18,082 nt of DNA. Source: Coemansia sp. RSA 922 (Eukaryota; Kickxellomycota; Kickxellomycetes; Kickxellales; Kickxellaceae). Numbering within the stretch: the stretch's first letter is position 1; each line of letters starts with the position of its first letter. Below are positions 1-7,450 of the stretch, piece after piece. The notes under the pieces are model-generated. The model was not told the DNA's origin. It was given only the letters and a program-made list of their open reading frames with translations, and made no database searches. The DNA lies in assembly GCA_027577415.1 (NCBI GenBank), contig JANBQS010000436.1, forward strand, positions 1-18,082. The letters are read 5' to 3'. Made by a program: the position numbers and the translations under genes.

Positions 1-428
1 GAGTGTGCGGAGAGATGAGAGTCTCGCATGTAGGCTTTCGTACACCCCGGGTACATGCAGACAAAGGGGCGGGACCCCGTGTGCGTGCGCTCGTGCTCGT
101 CTAGCCGGCATGGCCGGGTGAACGCCTTGTTGCATTCAGGGCATACGTAGTTTTTGGGCCGGCTGCTTGTAGTGCCCGCGGGCGATGCCGGAGTGCTGAC
201 CTCGGGTGCTTGGAGTCGACATGCTTCTATCCGCCGCTTGAGCTCTGCTGCTATCTCAGCCGAGTCGCTATTGTCAGCTGGCGCGTCTAGTGGAGTCAGA
301 AGTCCGTAACTCTCGGCACTGCATGTCGCGACACGAGGCCGTTTCCGCTGGGCTTCTTCGTCGCTGTCTTCTAGTGGCCTCCCAGCACGAACAGCCTCTT
401 CCATACCGCCTACAAAATTCAATTCCAT
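1..428 (-). CDS. C2H2 zinc-finger protein, TFIIIA-like (3' end beyond window)
   Basis: Reading the minus strand from the ATG at 428 gives 142 uninterrupted codons that run off the left edge. The first 90 residues are acidic and low in complexity, with a basic patch (QRKRPR, about residues 27-32). Two C2H2 fingers follow. Finger 1 has C96, C99, H112 and H116. Its linker THTGSRPF leads to finger 2, which has C124, C129 (four-residue Cys spacing) and H138/H142 as zinc-ligand candidates before the cut. The alternation of finger spacings, the K-A-F-T-R-P pattern and the YPGCTKAY..DSHL pattern are what fungal TFIIIA (S. pombe Sfc2 type) shows. TFIIIA binds the 5S rRNA gene and recruits TFIIIC for RNA polymerase III. 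Only two of the nine or so expected fingers are visible, so the TFIIIA identity is an inference, while the zinc fingers are plain. It is transcribed in the same direction as the chromodomain gene upstream, with 138 bp between them. Confidence 0.72.
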   Translation of the reverse strand, partial: MELNFVGGMEEAVRAGRPLEDSDEEAQRKRPRVATCSAESYGLLTPLDAPADNSDSAEIAAELKRRIEACRLQAPEVSTPASPAGTTSSRPKNYVCPECNKAFTRPCRLDEHERTHTGSRPFVCMYPGCTKAYMRDSHLSAH

Positions 429-566
429 GGTATTTTATGAAACAAAGAGAAAAAAAACAATATTGAAAGAAAAGAGAGCTGAGGATCTCTTTTGTCTTAG
501 TTAAGGACATGAGGTGTGAGGTACAGAAAAAAAAATTTTACGATCAACTCTGATCATTTATTAGTG

Positions 567-1136
567 TTAGGGAGGGGGGCGCCGCCCTCCTGTGGACTTT
601 CTTGCGACCTGACGCCCAGCACCAGCTTTGCGCACGGCCGTTGTTTCCGCCGGAACCACAGGCGGCTCAGTATCATCAAAGTCGTCGTCAAAGTCCATGG
701 CAACGCTGCGCTTAGCAGTTGGCGGTGGACGCTTCGTCACACTGGACGACGCGCCAGCTCTGGTACGCGCACCAACCAGCTGTTTGTTCATTTGTACTCG
801 TTTAGCCACCGCGATCTTGTCCTCGGCTACCCGTGCGGGCCGCTTCCTAACCGCCACGGTCCTCTTTTTTGGCGCTGGCTTTGGCTCAGCCTCTTCTTCC
901 TCCTCCGAAACCGGTTCTTCTACTAGTGTAAATGACGGTGTGAGGAATTCAAAGTTGCGAGCGGTGGAGCTAAATTCTCGCCAGTAGCTACCGAGAAGTG
1001 TTTGACACTCGGTCAAATTGCTACTAGGCTCCCACGTACGTGCCAAGTCTCCCGACCATTGAACCAAGTATTCACATGCCTTATCTGCGAACCGGTGCTT
1101 CAGAATAAGGTCTACTTCGTCCAACCCCATTGCCAT
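567..1136 (-). CDS. Chromodomain protein with a C-terminal histone H3-like ARKSTGG peptide
   Basis: This is a 189-aa basic protein. Residues about 6-55 form a chromodomain: VDLILKHR, then EYLVQWSG, TWEPSSNL and a closing helix (TLLGSYWREF). Chromodomains read methylated histone tails. Of the three aromatic cage residues of HP1, only the strand tryptophan (EYLVQW) is kept. The N-terminal Tyr position is acidic and the KGY position reads SGD, so methyl-lysine binding may be weak or altered. An acidic run (SEEEEEAE, about 77-84) is followed by Lys/Arg/Pro-rich disordered sequence with an FDDDFDD patch. The last 15 residues read RQVARKSTGGRRPPP; residues 178-184 (ARKSTGG) equal H3 positions 7-13 around Lys9. 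The start is the first ATG in frame; an in-frame second Met follows at residue 3. It is transcribed divergently from the COA4-like gene over 122 bp. The specific orthologue is not recognised. Confidence 0.85.
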   Translation of the reverse strand: MAMGLDEVDLILKHRFADKACEYLVQWSGDLARTWEPSSNLTECQTLLGSYWREFSSTARNFEFLTPSFTLVEEPVSEEEEEAEPKPAPKKRTVAVRKRPARVAEDKIAVAKRVQMNKQLVGARTRAGASSSVTKRPPPTAKRSVAMDFDDDFDDTEPPVVPAETTAVRKAGAGRQVARKSTGGRRPPP

Positions 1137-1258
1137 TATTTAAAGAGGAATTAATAAAAGTTAAGGAGATAAAAAAAGCCGTGTTTGTGTTGGCTGCGTA
1201 CAATCACAACTTTTTCGTCTATCACGTTTCCGAGTGTTAAATTTTTTTTTCCTTAACG

Positions 1259-1480
1259 ATGAGCAAAAGCCCAGAGAATGTCAAAGCCTCTATGCCCGAT
1301 CCGGCCGTGGCGGAGGACGAAGATGATGCGTGGGATAAGAGGATCCGCAAGACTGGTTGCTTTGCTGAGAACGAACAGCTGCTAGTGTGCCACGCTGATA
1401 CTAACGACTGGCGTCAGTGCGCTCGCGAGCTAGCCGCATTCAAAAAGTGTATGGAGCTTAATAAGCAGAATGGTCTGTAG
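1259..1480 (+). CDS. COA4: Twin CX9C mitochondrial protein, COA4/Cmc3-like
   Basis: This is a 73-aa protein with C34-x9-C44 and C54-x9-C64, the twin CX9C (CHCH) arrangement of small proteins oxidatively folded by Mia40 in the mitochondrial intermembrane space. The acidic N-terminal part, the D..I.K.GC start of the first helix and the DWRQC..E..AFK.CM second helix match the COA4 family (yeast Cmc3), which supports cytochrome c oxidase assembly. There is no cleavable presequence, as expected for this import route. Length is normal for the fold and slightly short for animal COA4. The ATG follows a T-rich leader. Other twin CX9C proteins are possible, but the DWRQC segment favours COA4. Confidence 0.85.
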   Translation: MSKSPENVKASMPDPAVAEDEDDAWDKRIRKTGCFAENEQLLVCHADTNDWRQCARELAAFKKCMELNKQNGL

Positions 1481-1655
1481 TACTCTTGTCCAATCTATGC
1501 CCACGACATGGATCATAAAGAGCATTGTCTAGCCATAGCTTAATCGATTGTTCGAAACATTTAACCTCAGATATGATGGCCAAATTATTGATCTTTTTTT
1601 TTTCGCGGTTTTGCTTTTTATTCTGCCTTTTCCTAAAATAAAAATAAAAATAAAA

Positions 1656-2068
1656 ATGACTTTTTCCATCTCTGTTCCAAACGCTGCCGATGTTGGTGAT
1701 GGAAAAGATTATTGAGTATATTTTAGAGCGCCCAAGAAACTCGTTTGAAGATGACATCAAAATGTACGGCAGGGAGAAGGTATTTCTTACTCCGCTTCTC
1801 TCAGTCAGCGAGCTTTGGCGCGAGGCGGCGCTAACCTCTATGTGCTAGCTCTCGGATTGACTACAACGGTGCTCTTAAGGCAGTCGAATTAAAATACTCC
1901 GCGTTGCTAGCAGACTTTTCGTACTCACGGTCCCGCAGACACAATTTTGTCCAACGAGTTGTCTTGACAGCTCCTGCCTGGGGCGATATGCGCATACACG
2001 AGTCTGGCGAGGCTGTTGCCAAGCCCTCGTATCAGCCATATATTGAGTCTATCTGTCGCCTCATTTAA
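1656..2068 (+). pseudogene. Broken F-box-like protein gene (N-terminal part, at least two frameshifts)
   Basis: Two overlapping frames read as consecutive parts of one protein. From 1660 to a TAG at 1846-1848 the frame gives FQTLPMLVMEKIIEYI, then LTPLLSVSELWREAAL. This is the F-box pattern of LP, a KI..Y helix, then LxPLLxVSxxWRxxAL. From about 1844 another frame takes over and stays open to a TAA at 2066-2068, giving DYNGALKAVELKYSALLADF and then RVVLTAPAWGDM. The likely original ATG at 1656 (M-T-F) is out of frame with the F-box, with a shift in or near the T run at 1661-1665. So there is one lesion near the start, one near 1846 and a truncation near 2068. F-box proteins recruit substrates to SCF ubiquitin ligases. 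From memory, expanded families of this look occur in Coemansia-type genomes. A pair of short introns is less likely, since no clear GT..AG pair fits the joins. Confidence 0.55.
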
Positions 2069-3035
2069 TGTCCAGCCAAACCCGTAGGTAATAGAGCTAT
2101 GACAAGTACCATCAGGGTATTTAATCACGATCAATCGCGATCTTAATTCGCAGTTGGAAAATTTTTTCCATCGGTTTGGCGGGCTATATCTTTGGCGAAG
2201 AGCTTTGCCAGACACACCATCCTTTTCTCTTCTCTTTAGGAATACTTTTATGGAAGAACCGCTATAGTATATTTGTATATATTCACTTGTTTTCAAAGCC
2301 TCACACACGGAGTAGCATCTAATGTCTACTAAATTTTGGCTTTGGGGAAAGTCCCCGGACACAAGGGCAGAAAGTGCCGCCTGTAATTAGGTATTGGTTC
2401 CCCGACATATGCGCTCTAACGTTTGTATCAACTTGTGAAATTATGATTTAGGCATTTATTTTGCTTCTACTTGTTGTTTTGCTCATCATTCTACATCACC
2501 CCTTTCCTTTTGGGTTGGGTTGGGGAACAAAGATGCCATTTTTTGGAGGAGTTCCTGCGAGTTTGAGACTATGGCAAACAGCATGTATACTCTTTGAGTA
2601 TTCAGCCGCAAGGCAGTAGTCAAGGACTCGTCTTTGGGATCATGTTTTGCTCTCTGTTGTATGGACTTTGAGTGTATGGGGGACTTGTTCGTCATAGCAC
2701 AGTTTTGCGGTTGGCTGACTGGACAAGATTTGACCTGAGAGGGTTATTTTTTTGTTGCAGAAAGTTACCTCAACGGGGCTCACTACTCCAGGTATTCCTC
2801 CCCATCCTCTTTTTTAATCTATATGGTTGCCTTTTTTATTGTTGCATTTTATTGGATATACTGTTGGCAAATGATGTTTAACGAATCTCTTCACCGGATC
2901 AAATATCATGACCGAAGAAAATTCATACACGGTTTTTTGACTGATGCCATCACCAACAACTCGACATTAAAATATAGCCCTTATAATAGTGTTATAATAA
3001 ATGATATATATTCACGTTGCTTATGAAGAGATTGT
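2069..3035. other. Gene-poor stretch with possible minus-strand relics
   Basis: No convincing intact gene lies in this 967 bp. A 145-codon minus-strand frame (1925-2362) overlaps the F-box-like pseudogene and matches nothing I recognise. A minus-strand frame ending at 2486 encodes a helical-looking stretch (LTTALRLNTQRVYMLFAIVS) preceded by an in-frame CTCTCAG that could be a splice acceptor near 2735. A neighbouring minus frame (about 2640-2810) also reads like protein but ends in a stop. The mixture of frames suggests decayed coding sequence, perhaps of the same family as the broken F-box-like gene, but AT-rich DNA can give such runs by chance. Confidence 0.3.
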
Positions 3036-3392
3036 TTACTGAGGCGGGCTTGCCTTCTGTACTGGCTGGTATGGTGGAGGCGGAGGCTGCTGAGGGTTGG
3101 AGCCCGAGGGCGAGGCAACGTAGGGCGCAGCAGGGGGAGCATGGCCGATGACTACAACGTGGTGAGTATGACGAGGGTACTCGTCGTCATCAACCAGCAT
3201 CTCATAGTCGTCAGCAGGGTACTTGCAAATAAGGTACCATGCGTGTATAAGACCAGGGAGGTAGCCTAGAGCTGTCAGGCCGCAGTTTATGAGGAAGTCG
3301 GCTCCACAGCCACGTCTAAACAGGGCTCCGAAGGGCGGGAATATGATACTGAGGATTATCAGTAGAACGTCGGGACACGATGAGCAGCACAT
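3036..3392 (-). CDS. Pmp3/Sna3-type small membrane protein (UPF0057) with PPxY tail
   Basis: This is a 118-aa protein. Residues 1-60 are a Pmp3/UPF0057 domain with two hydrophobic helices: about 8-25 (VLLIILSIIFPPFGAL, including the family FPP) and about 33-53 (LINCGLTALGYLPGLIHAWY, including the family GYLPG.IHA.Y). A Cys-rich N-terminus (CCSSC) precedes them. The cytosolic tail is His- and Pro-rich and contains PPPY at 105-108, a PPxY motif. Yeast Pmp3 is short and tunes plasma-membrane potential. The related yeast Sna3 has a longer tail with a PPxY that binds the WW domains of the ubiquitin ligase Rsp5 and directs it to multivesicular bodies and vacuole. The tail therefore argues for a Sna3-like, Rsp5-linked protein, although the core looks Pmp3-like. 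It is transcribed divergently from the CorA gene over 299 bp. Confidence 0.88.
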   Translation of the reverse strand: MCCSSCPDVLLIILSIIFPPFGALFRRGCGADFLINCGLTALGYLPGLIHAWYLICKYPADDYEMLVDDDEYPRHTHHVVVIGHAPPAAPYVASPSGSNPQQPPPPPYQPVQKASPPQ

Positions 3393-3691
3393 TGCAAGCT
3401 AAAACAGAAAGAAATAGAATGAGTAGATTTAATAAATTTTATAAATTGTAAAGAATAAAGGGAGGGAAAAGGAGGCGGTTGTCTTGGCAACATGGTCACG
3501 GACTTTAGCAAGAGCTGCCCCCTTTGTAGTCAAAGGCGTCAAAGTGTAGGTCACGTGAAAGTGGGGAAAGAAGGCAAATAAAAAATTACCTTGCATCAAA
3601 AGTTTGCTTCCTTTTTCTTTTTTTTTTTTTTTTCTTCAGAGATTTTCCAAGTACCTTTATCTTTTTCACTCTATTTTTTTCACTCCTAGTA
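3393..3691. promoter_or_regulatory. Bidirectional promoter region with a TCACGTGA palindrome
   Basis: This 299-bp spacer separates the divergent Pmp3/Sna3-like and CorA genes, so it must hold both promoters. A perfect palindrome TCACGTGA (3551-3558) contains the CACGTG E-box core used by fungal bHLH factors such as Cbf1. A long T-rich tract (about 3609-3634) lies just upstream of the CorA start, as is common in fungal promoters. Which gene the E-box serves is unknown. Confidence 0.5.
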
Positions 3692-5746
3692 ATGAGCGGA
3701 AATATGCGACGGCGAACTGGCGGTAGACACATAGAAGGGTTCAACGGCCTCACGTTCGGGTCGGGCGGTGGCAGCGAGTTGGGCGGCTCAGCAGTAGGCA
3801 TACACCTTGGATATGACGACTCTGGGGATCTGGCAGTTGGCTCACACGATGGGCGGGCGAGTTCTCAGCTCACCGCTCTGCAACGAGAAGTGACCATGCT
3901 GCGAAGACAGAACCGAGCACTAGCAGCAGCCAACGATGCACGGCAGCAGGCAGCTATCAGCGTGCTCACAGAACTTATGCGTGACCAGCATCAACCCGTG
4001 TCAGCAGCTGAGGAAAAACAAGATGCACGGCAGCAGCTCACCCGACTCGTCCTAGCACTTCTAGATGCAGACGGCCAACAGGCGCCCCAGCTCTTGACGG
4101 AAGATCCCGGGGCTGGAGAGCCCGAGGTACCGACAGCTTCGCCTGTCGTCAGCAGCTCCAAAACCCGCGTAGCTACTGATGATCCTTGTGATGACTGGGA
4201 TTCGTCGGCGCTGGCCGAAGTGTCTATTCGCGGTCACGTAGCTCCAACACAGGCGGCGGCCGACAAATACGCGGCAGAGTCGCTGCGCGCCATTGGCACG
4301 CGGTCTGCGCCCTATCACCAGGCGTCGCCTGATGAATTTGGGTCCGACGAGAAATTTGGCCCCCTGGCTCAGTCGCTGGTCAGCGCTGACGGGTGCGGGT
4401 TTGAGATTCACGCCGAGTCGCGGTTCATCCTGTACTCGTCCTCGGCTGGCGTATTCCAGGCACGTACACTGGACGGGCTGCGGTCTGGCGACATGTCGCT
4501 GGCAGACATTATCGAGGCGTCGGCGCGCGGCATGTCTTTGGAGCAACTAGACGCCGAGCGGCAGGGCGGCGTGACTCATATGGGGCGTGGGGGTTGCTTC
4601 TGGCTGGATTCTACCGACGCGACGCCTGGGGAGATGGCGTCGCTGGCGCGCGTCTTTGGCATCCACCCGCTGACTGTCGAGGACATTGCTTCTGACGAGG
4701 ATCCCCGCGACAAGTGCGAGTCGTTTGCTGGGTACCATCTCCTGGTCTACCGCACTATCGCCGACGATGCAGCCCACTCTGTCTATGAGTTCAACCGTGG
4801 TGCTGATGGACTCGCTACGGCAGCCTTTGCTGTGGTGCTGAAGCCCCAGTGCGTGCTTACCTTCCATCGCGCTCGCCTGTCGCATACCGCAGACGTCATA
4901 GCGCGCCTCTGTGCCCAGCCGCCGGTGGCTATTACGGCTGCGTATATTGCCTATGCGATTGTTGATGATATTACCGATGCGCTGGTTCCGGAGATGCGTG
5001 CCATCGAGCTGGAGGTCGATGCCGTTGACGAGCTCGTGCTTATTTTGTCTACGAATGAGCAGGCCGACATGTTGCGTCGTATCGGCGCTGCTCGCCGTAA
5101 TATCCTTACGCTGTGGAGACTGCTTCAGGGCAAACCTGATGTTATACGCGCGTTTTCTAAAATCATGGAGAGACAGGCTGCTTGTGACGACGCTCCGCCG
5201 TGTGCTTTCGAGCCTGTGGATGAGCCGGTTCGGGTTTCTTCAGCGGCGCCTAGTTTGGCAGGCGCACGTCGTAAGGACCCGCCATTGTGGCAGTCTAGGT
5301 TCAATAACAGGGAGAAATCTTCGGCTCTGCATTCGGCTCGCCCCAGTACCGTTGATCTTGTCGCTGCTGGCCGCGATGCAGAGGGTCAGGTATCTTCGGA
5401 CGAGGTCGCGCACTACCTCTCGGATGTCTATGACCATATCGTGGCGCTCCTTGCTTCATCCTCGCACTGTGACATGGTCTTGTCACGTGCGCACTCCAAC
5501 TATCTGGCGCGTATTTCTTTGGAGCTGGGCGAATCCACAGTCGAAACGAATCTCTTTGCTAGTCGCTGGACAGTCATTGGAGCGATCCTCGTGCCACTTA
5601 ATGTTGTCACGGGACTCTGGGGAATGAACGTAAAGGTGCCGGGAGGTGAGCGCGAGGGCCTGAGAGATTTCTTCTTGATCTTATCTGGATGTATGGTATT
5701 CGTTGTTGCTGTTATTGTGTGGGCTAGATACAAGAAGATTTTCTAA
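3692..5746 (+). CDS. CorA-family Mg2+ transporter, Alr/Mnr2 type
   Basis: This is a 684-aa protein. The N-terminal third is hydrophilic, with a short coiled coil (about residues 65-110, LQREVTMLRRQNRAL). The CorA cytosolic domain begins near residue 225 and shows WLDS (W304), the F.IHPLTVEDI segment, YHLLVYR and VLTFHRAR. Helices leading to the membrane follow. Two C-terminal transmembrane helices (about 627-643 and 661-680) flank the pore signature GMN (G644-M645-N646; 5621-5629). In CorA pentamers the GMN loop selects hydrated Mg2+. The long fungal N-terminus is that of Alr1/Alr2 (plasma membrane) and Mnr2 (vacuole); I cannot say which membrane from sequence. The start is the only early ATG with a T-rich leader. 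The last 23 bp overlap the convergent CorA-like gene. Codon use is GC-rich at third positions, unlike the arrays to the right. Confidence 0.93.
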   Translation: MSGNMRRRTGGRHIEGFNGLTFGSGGGSELGGSAVGIHLGYDDSGDLAVGSHDGRASSQLTALQREVTMLRRQNRALAAANDARQQAAISVLTELMRDQHQPVSAAEEKQDARQQLTRLVLALLDADGQQAPQLLTEDPGAGEPEVPTASPVVSSSKTRVATDDPCDDWDSSALAEVSIRGHVAPTQAAADKYAAESLRAIGTRSAPYHQASPDEFGSDEKFGPLAQSLVSADGCGFEIHAESRFILYSSSAGVFQARTLDGLRSGDMSLADIIEASARGMSLEQLDAERQGGVTHMGRGGCFWLDSTDATPGEMASLARVFGIHPLTVEDIASDEDPRDKCESFAGYHLLVYRTIADDAAHSVYEFNRGADGLATAAFAVVLKPQCVLTFHRARLSHTADVIARLCAQPPVAITAAYIAYAIVDDITDALVPEMRAIELEVDAVDELVLILSTNEQADMLRRIGAARRNILTLWRLLQGKPDVIRAFSKIMERQAACDDAPPCAFEPVDEPVRVSSAAPSLAGARRKDPPLWQSRFNNREKSSALHSARPSTVDLVAAGRDAEGQVSSDEVAHYLSDVYDHIVALLASSSHCDMVLSRAHSNYLARISLELGESTVETNLFASRWTVIGAILVPLNVVTGLWGMNVKVPGGEREGLRDFFLILSGCMVFVVAVIVWARYKKIF

Positions 5747-7220
5747 ACTTGGACGAATAGACTTTGTAAATCAATAGAAATATTGCTATTAATATCCAGA
5801 TACCAAACGCGACCATGTACCAGGAGAATGCTGACGAGTTGTTTTCTACAATGTGTCCTGGTGTGCGTACATTCATATTGTCTATGTGGTGCCAAAAATC
5901 TATTGGCATCACTAGTAGTTGTAAAATAAGACCCCAGTTTATAGCTCGCAAAATAGAATTCTCTGAAATCAACAATCTTTGATGCTGCCTTGCTAATAAA
6001 GAGCTATTGATAATCGATAGCCGCCGTTCTATTCTCTTATATTCTTGGTATATAGATCTTTGCTGCACCTCTAATATTCCGTATACCGCTCCGCTTTGTT
6101 CTCTCTCATATTGCATTATCTGTTCTAATGACAATGGTTGATCACAGGCATGAATCGGAGTAGATTTGCTTGAGAATATATCGCATAACACTGATTGGTT
6201 CACTTGGCTACGCCTGAGTAGGTGCAGAGATATTTTGCGGCATCGCGCTAGTATCGGTATCCACTGCACAGCCTCATGAGCTCTGGAGACGGCGGGCTGT
6301 GAGAGTTCGTAGGCTGCTTGGTTACATATCTGAGTTAATTGTGAGAGACAACTGGAAGTAGCATGGATTGAGGCGTTAAGTATTAGTTGGATGATAGAGT
6401 TGGATGATATTTCAGTGGCATAGAGCAACGATAGGTCACTTAATACGTGGTCAATGGACCAGTGCAGAGAACTGCGTGGTCTGATAGTTAGGAGAATGGG
6501 TCCGGATACCCACATCTGAATCATTTGTGTTTGGATCAATCCAGTTATAGATGCAGCTGGTGCAGCTGGTGCGAACCCACGTACTAGGCCATGTAACTTT
6601 GTGCCAAATCTCTGGCGCCCCAACTCTGCCTGCAAATCAGTTACACATGCGGCAGTGTGCTTTCTCTTGGCTGCCACTTTCTCCAACAACTTCAGCAACC
6701 GTGTGGCACGTTCTACAGCCCGTACATCTACTTGTCTTTTGGTTTTAACACTGGCTGGTGTCCGTATACGACGAGCCATTTTCAATAGACTTATACCTGA
6801 AAACAATTGACGACCTTCTGTCTTTGAGTCTAGCCAGTCTGGTACATGTACGCTGCCACCTGGAGTTCCAGTACTGCAGTATGTGTTTATGCCGTTGGCG
6901 TCTGCCAAGGTCTCAGCCCATGTTAGGTAGAGCTCGGAGGAAGTGCGTCGGCACTGTACTGTGGATTGCTGTGTATGTGTGTGTTTCCATAGCTCGCGGG
7001 ATATGTCAGCATCTATATGGAATATGTGTGATAGTGCGCGGATATCACTGCTTGTCGCTGCCACCACGTCTAACCAAATAGTTGTATTGTTTTGAAGCGC
7101 TTGTTCTACAAGCGTATCGAACTTTGTTCCATGGATGTGGAGAGATGGAACGGCGGCAGCTTGGCATTTGCCTTTTCCTGGTATGCAAAGTGTGTATTTC
7201 GGTGTATCTACAGTATTCAT
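5724..7220 (-). CDS. Divergent CorA-superfamily protein with NMN in place of GMN
   Basis: This is a 498-aa protein without the long hydrophilic N-terminus of its neighbour. CorA landmarks remain in order: TIWLDVVAATSSDIRALSHIF (W49) matches the WLD.T.AT..EM..LA.VF segment of the canonical gene, ELYLTWAETL matches YHLLVYRT, and SGPILLTIRPR matches the VLTFHRAR strand. A long helical region with ERRLSIINSSLLARQHQRLL leads to two C-terminal membrane helices (about 425-445 and 463-485). After the first helix the pore signature reads N448-M449-N450 (5871-5879, codons AAT ATG AAT), followed by VRTPG, which aligns with VKVPG of the canonical protein. Glycine of GMN is nearly invariant and mutating it disrupts Mg2+ transport in studied CorA/Mrs2 proteins. 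This may therefore be an altered-selectivity channel, a regulatory subunit or a decaying paralogue. It is open over its full length, which argues against a dead gene. Confidence 0.8.
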   Translation of the reverse strand: MNTVDTPKYTLCIPGKGKCQAAAVPSLHIHGTKFDTLVEQALQNNTTIWLDVVAATSSDIRALSHIFHIDADISRELWKHTHTQQSTVQCRRTSSELYLTWAETLADANGINTYCSTGTPGGSVHVPDWLDSKTEGRQLFSGISLLKMARRIRTPASVKTKRQVDVRAVERATRLLKLLEKVAAKRKHTAACVTDLQAELGRQRFGTKLHGLVRGFAPAAPAASITGLIQTQMIQMWVSGPILLTIRPRSSLHWSIDHVLSDLSLLYATEISSNSIIQLILNASIHATSSCLSQLTQICNQAAYELSQPAVSRAHEAVQWIPILARCRKISLHLLRRSQVNQSVLCDIFSSKSTPIHACDQPLSLEQIMQYEREQSGAVYGILEVQQRSIYQEYKRIERRLSIINSSLLARQHQRLLISENSILRAINWGLILQLLVMPIDFWHHIDNMNVRTPGHIVENNSSAFSWYMVAFGIWILIAIFLLIYKVYSSKFRKSSCI

Positions 7221-7266
7221 AATAAAAATTAAATAAAAATAGCAAGTAAAAAAGAAGGGCGTGCTC

Positions 7267-7305
7267 CCCCCCTTTTTGGCGCTGTTTCAAGTTGGAAAAG
7301 GGGGG
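7267..7305. repeat. Inverted repeat in the leader of the divergent CorA gene
   Basis: CCCCCCTTTT (7267-7276) and AAAAGGGGGG (7296-7305) form a perfect 10-bp stem with a 19-nt loop. It lies 47-85 bp upstream of the minus-strand CorA-like start codon, so it could sit in that gene's 5' untranslated region or core promoter. No function is known. A chance pairing of homopolymer runs is possible. Confidence 0.5.
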
Positions 7306-7450
7306 CTTGTAAAAGAGGAGCTTGAATTTCTTTGAATTTCTTATTGTCTTCTTTTTAAGAAAAGAAAAAACGTGATAGCTCATAAGCCCGCGCCCAACTA
7401 GAAGAAACTGTGTGTGCTAATATCTTAATAATGGCCTATGTTCATGGACA

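Noticed and set aside
516..987. Two open frames on the plus strand opposite the chromodomain gene
   Set aside because: They are antisense shadows of a Lys/Arg/Pro-rich coding region with strong codon bias; the minus frame carries a clear chromodomain.
1925..2362. 145-codon open frame on the minus strand
   Set aside because: It overlaps the F-box-like pseudogene on the other strand, shows no domain I recognise, and lies in a region with several broken frames. Kept only as part of the gene-poor stretch.
4061..5733. Several long open frames in other frames and on the other strand of the canonical CorA gene
   Set aside because: GC-rich third positions create open antisense and shifted frames. 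Only the frame starting at 3692 has CorA motifs.
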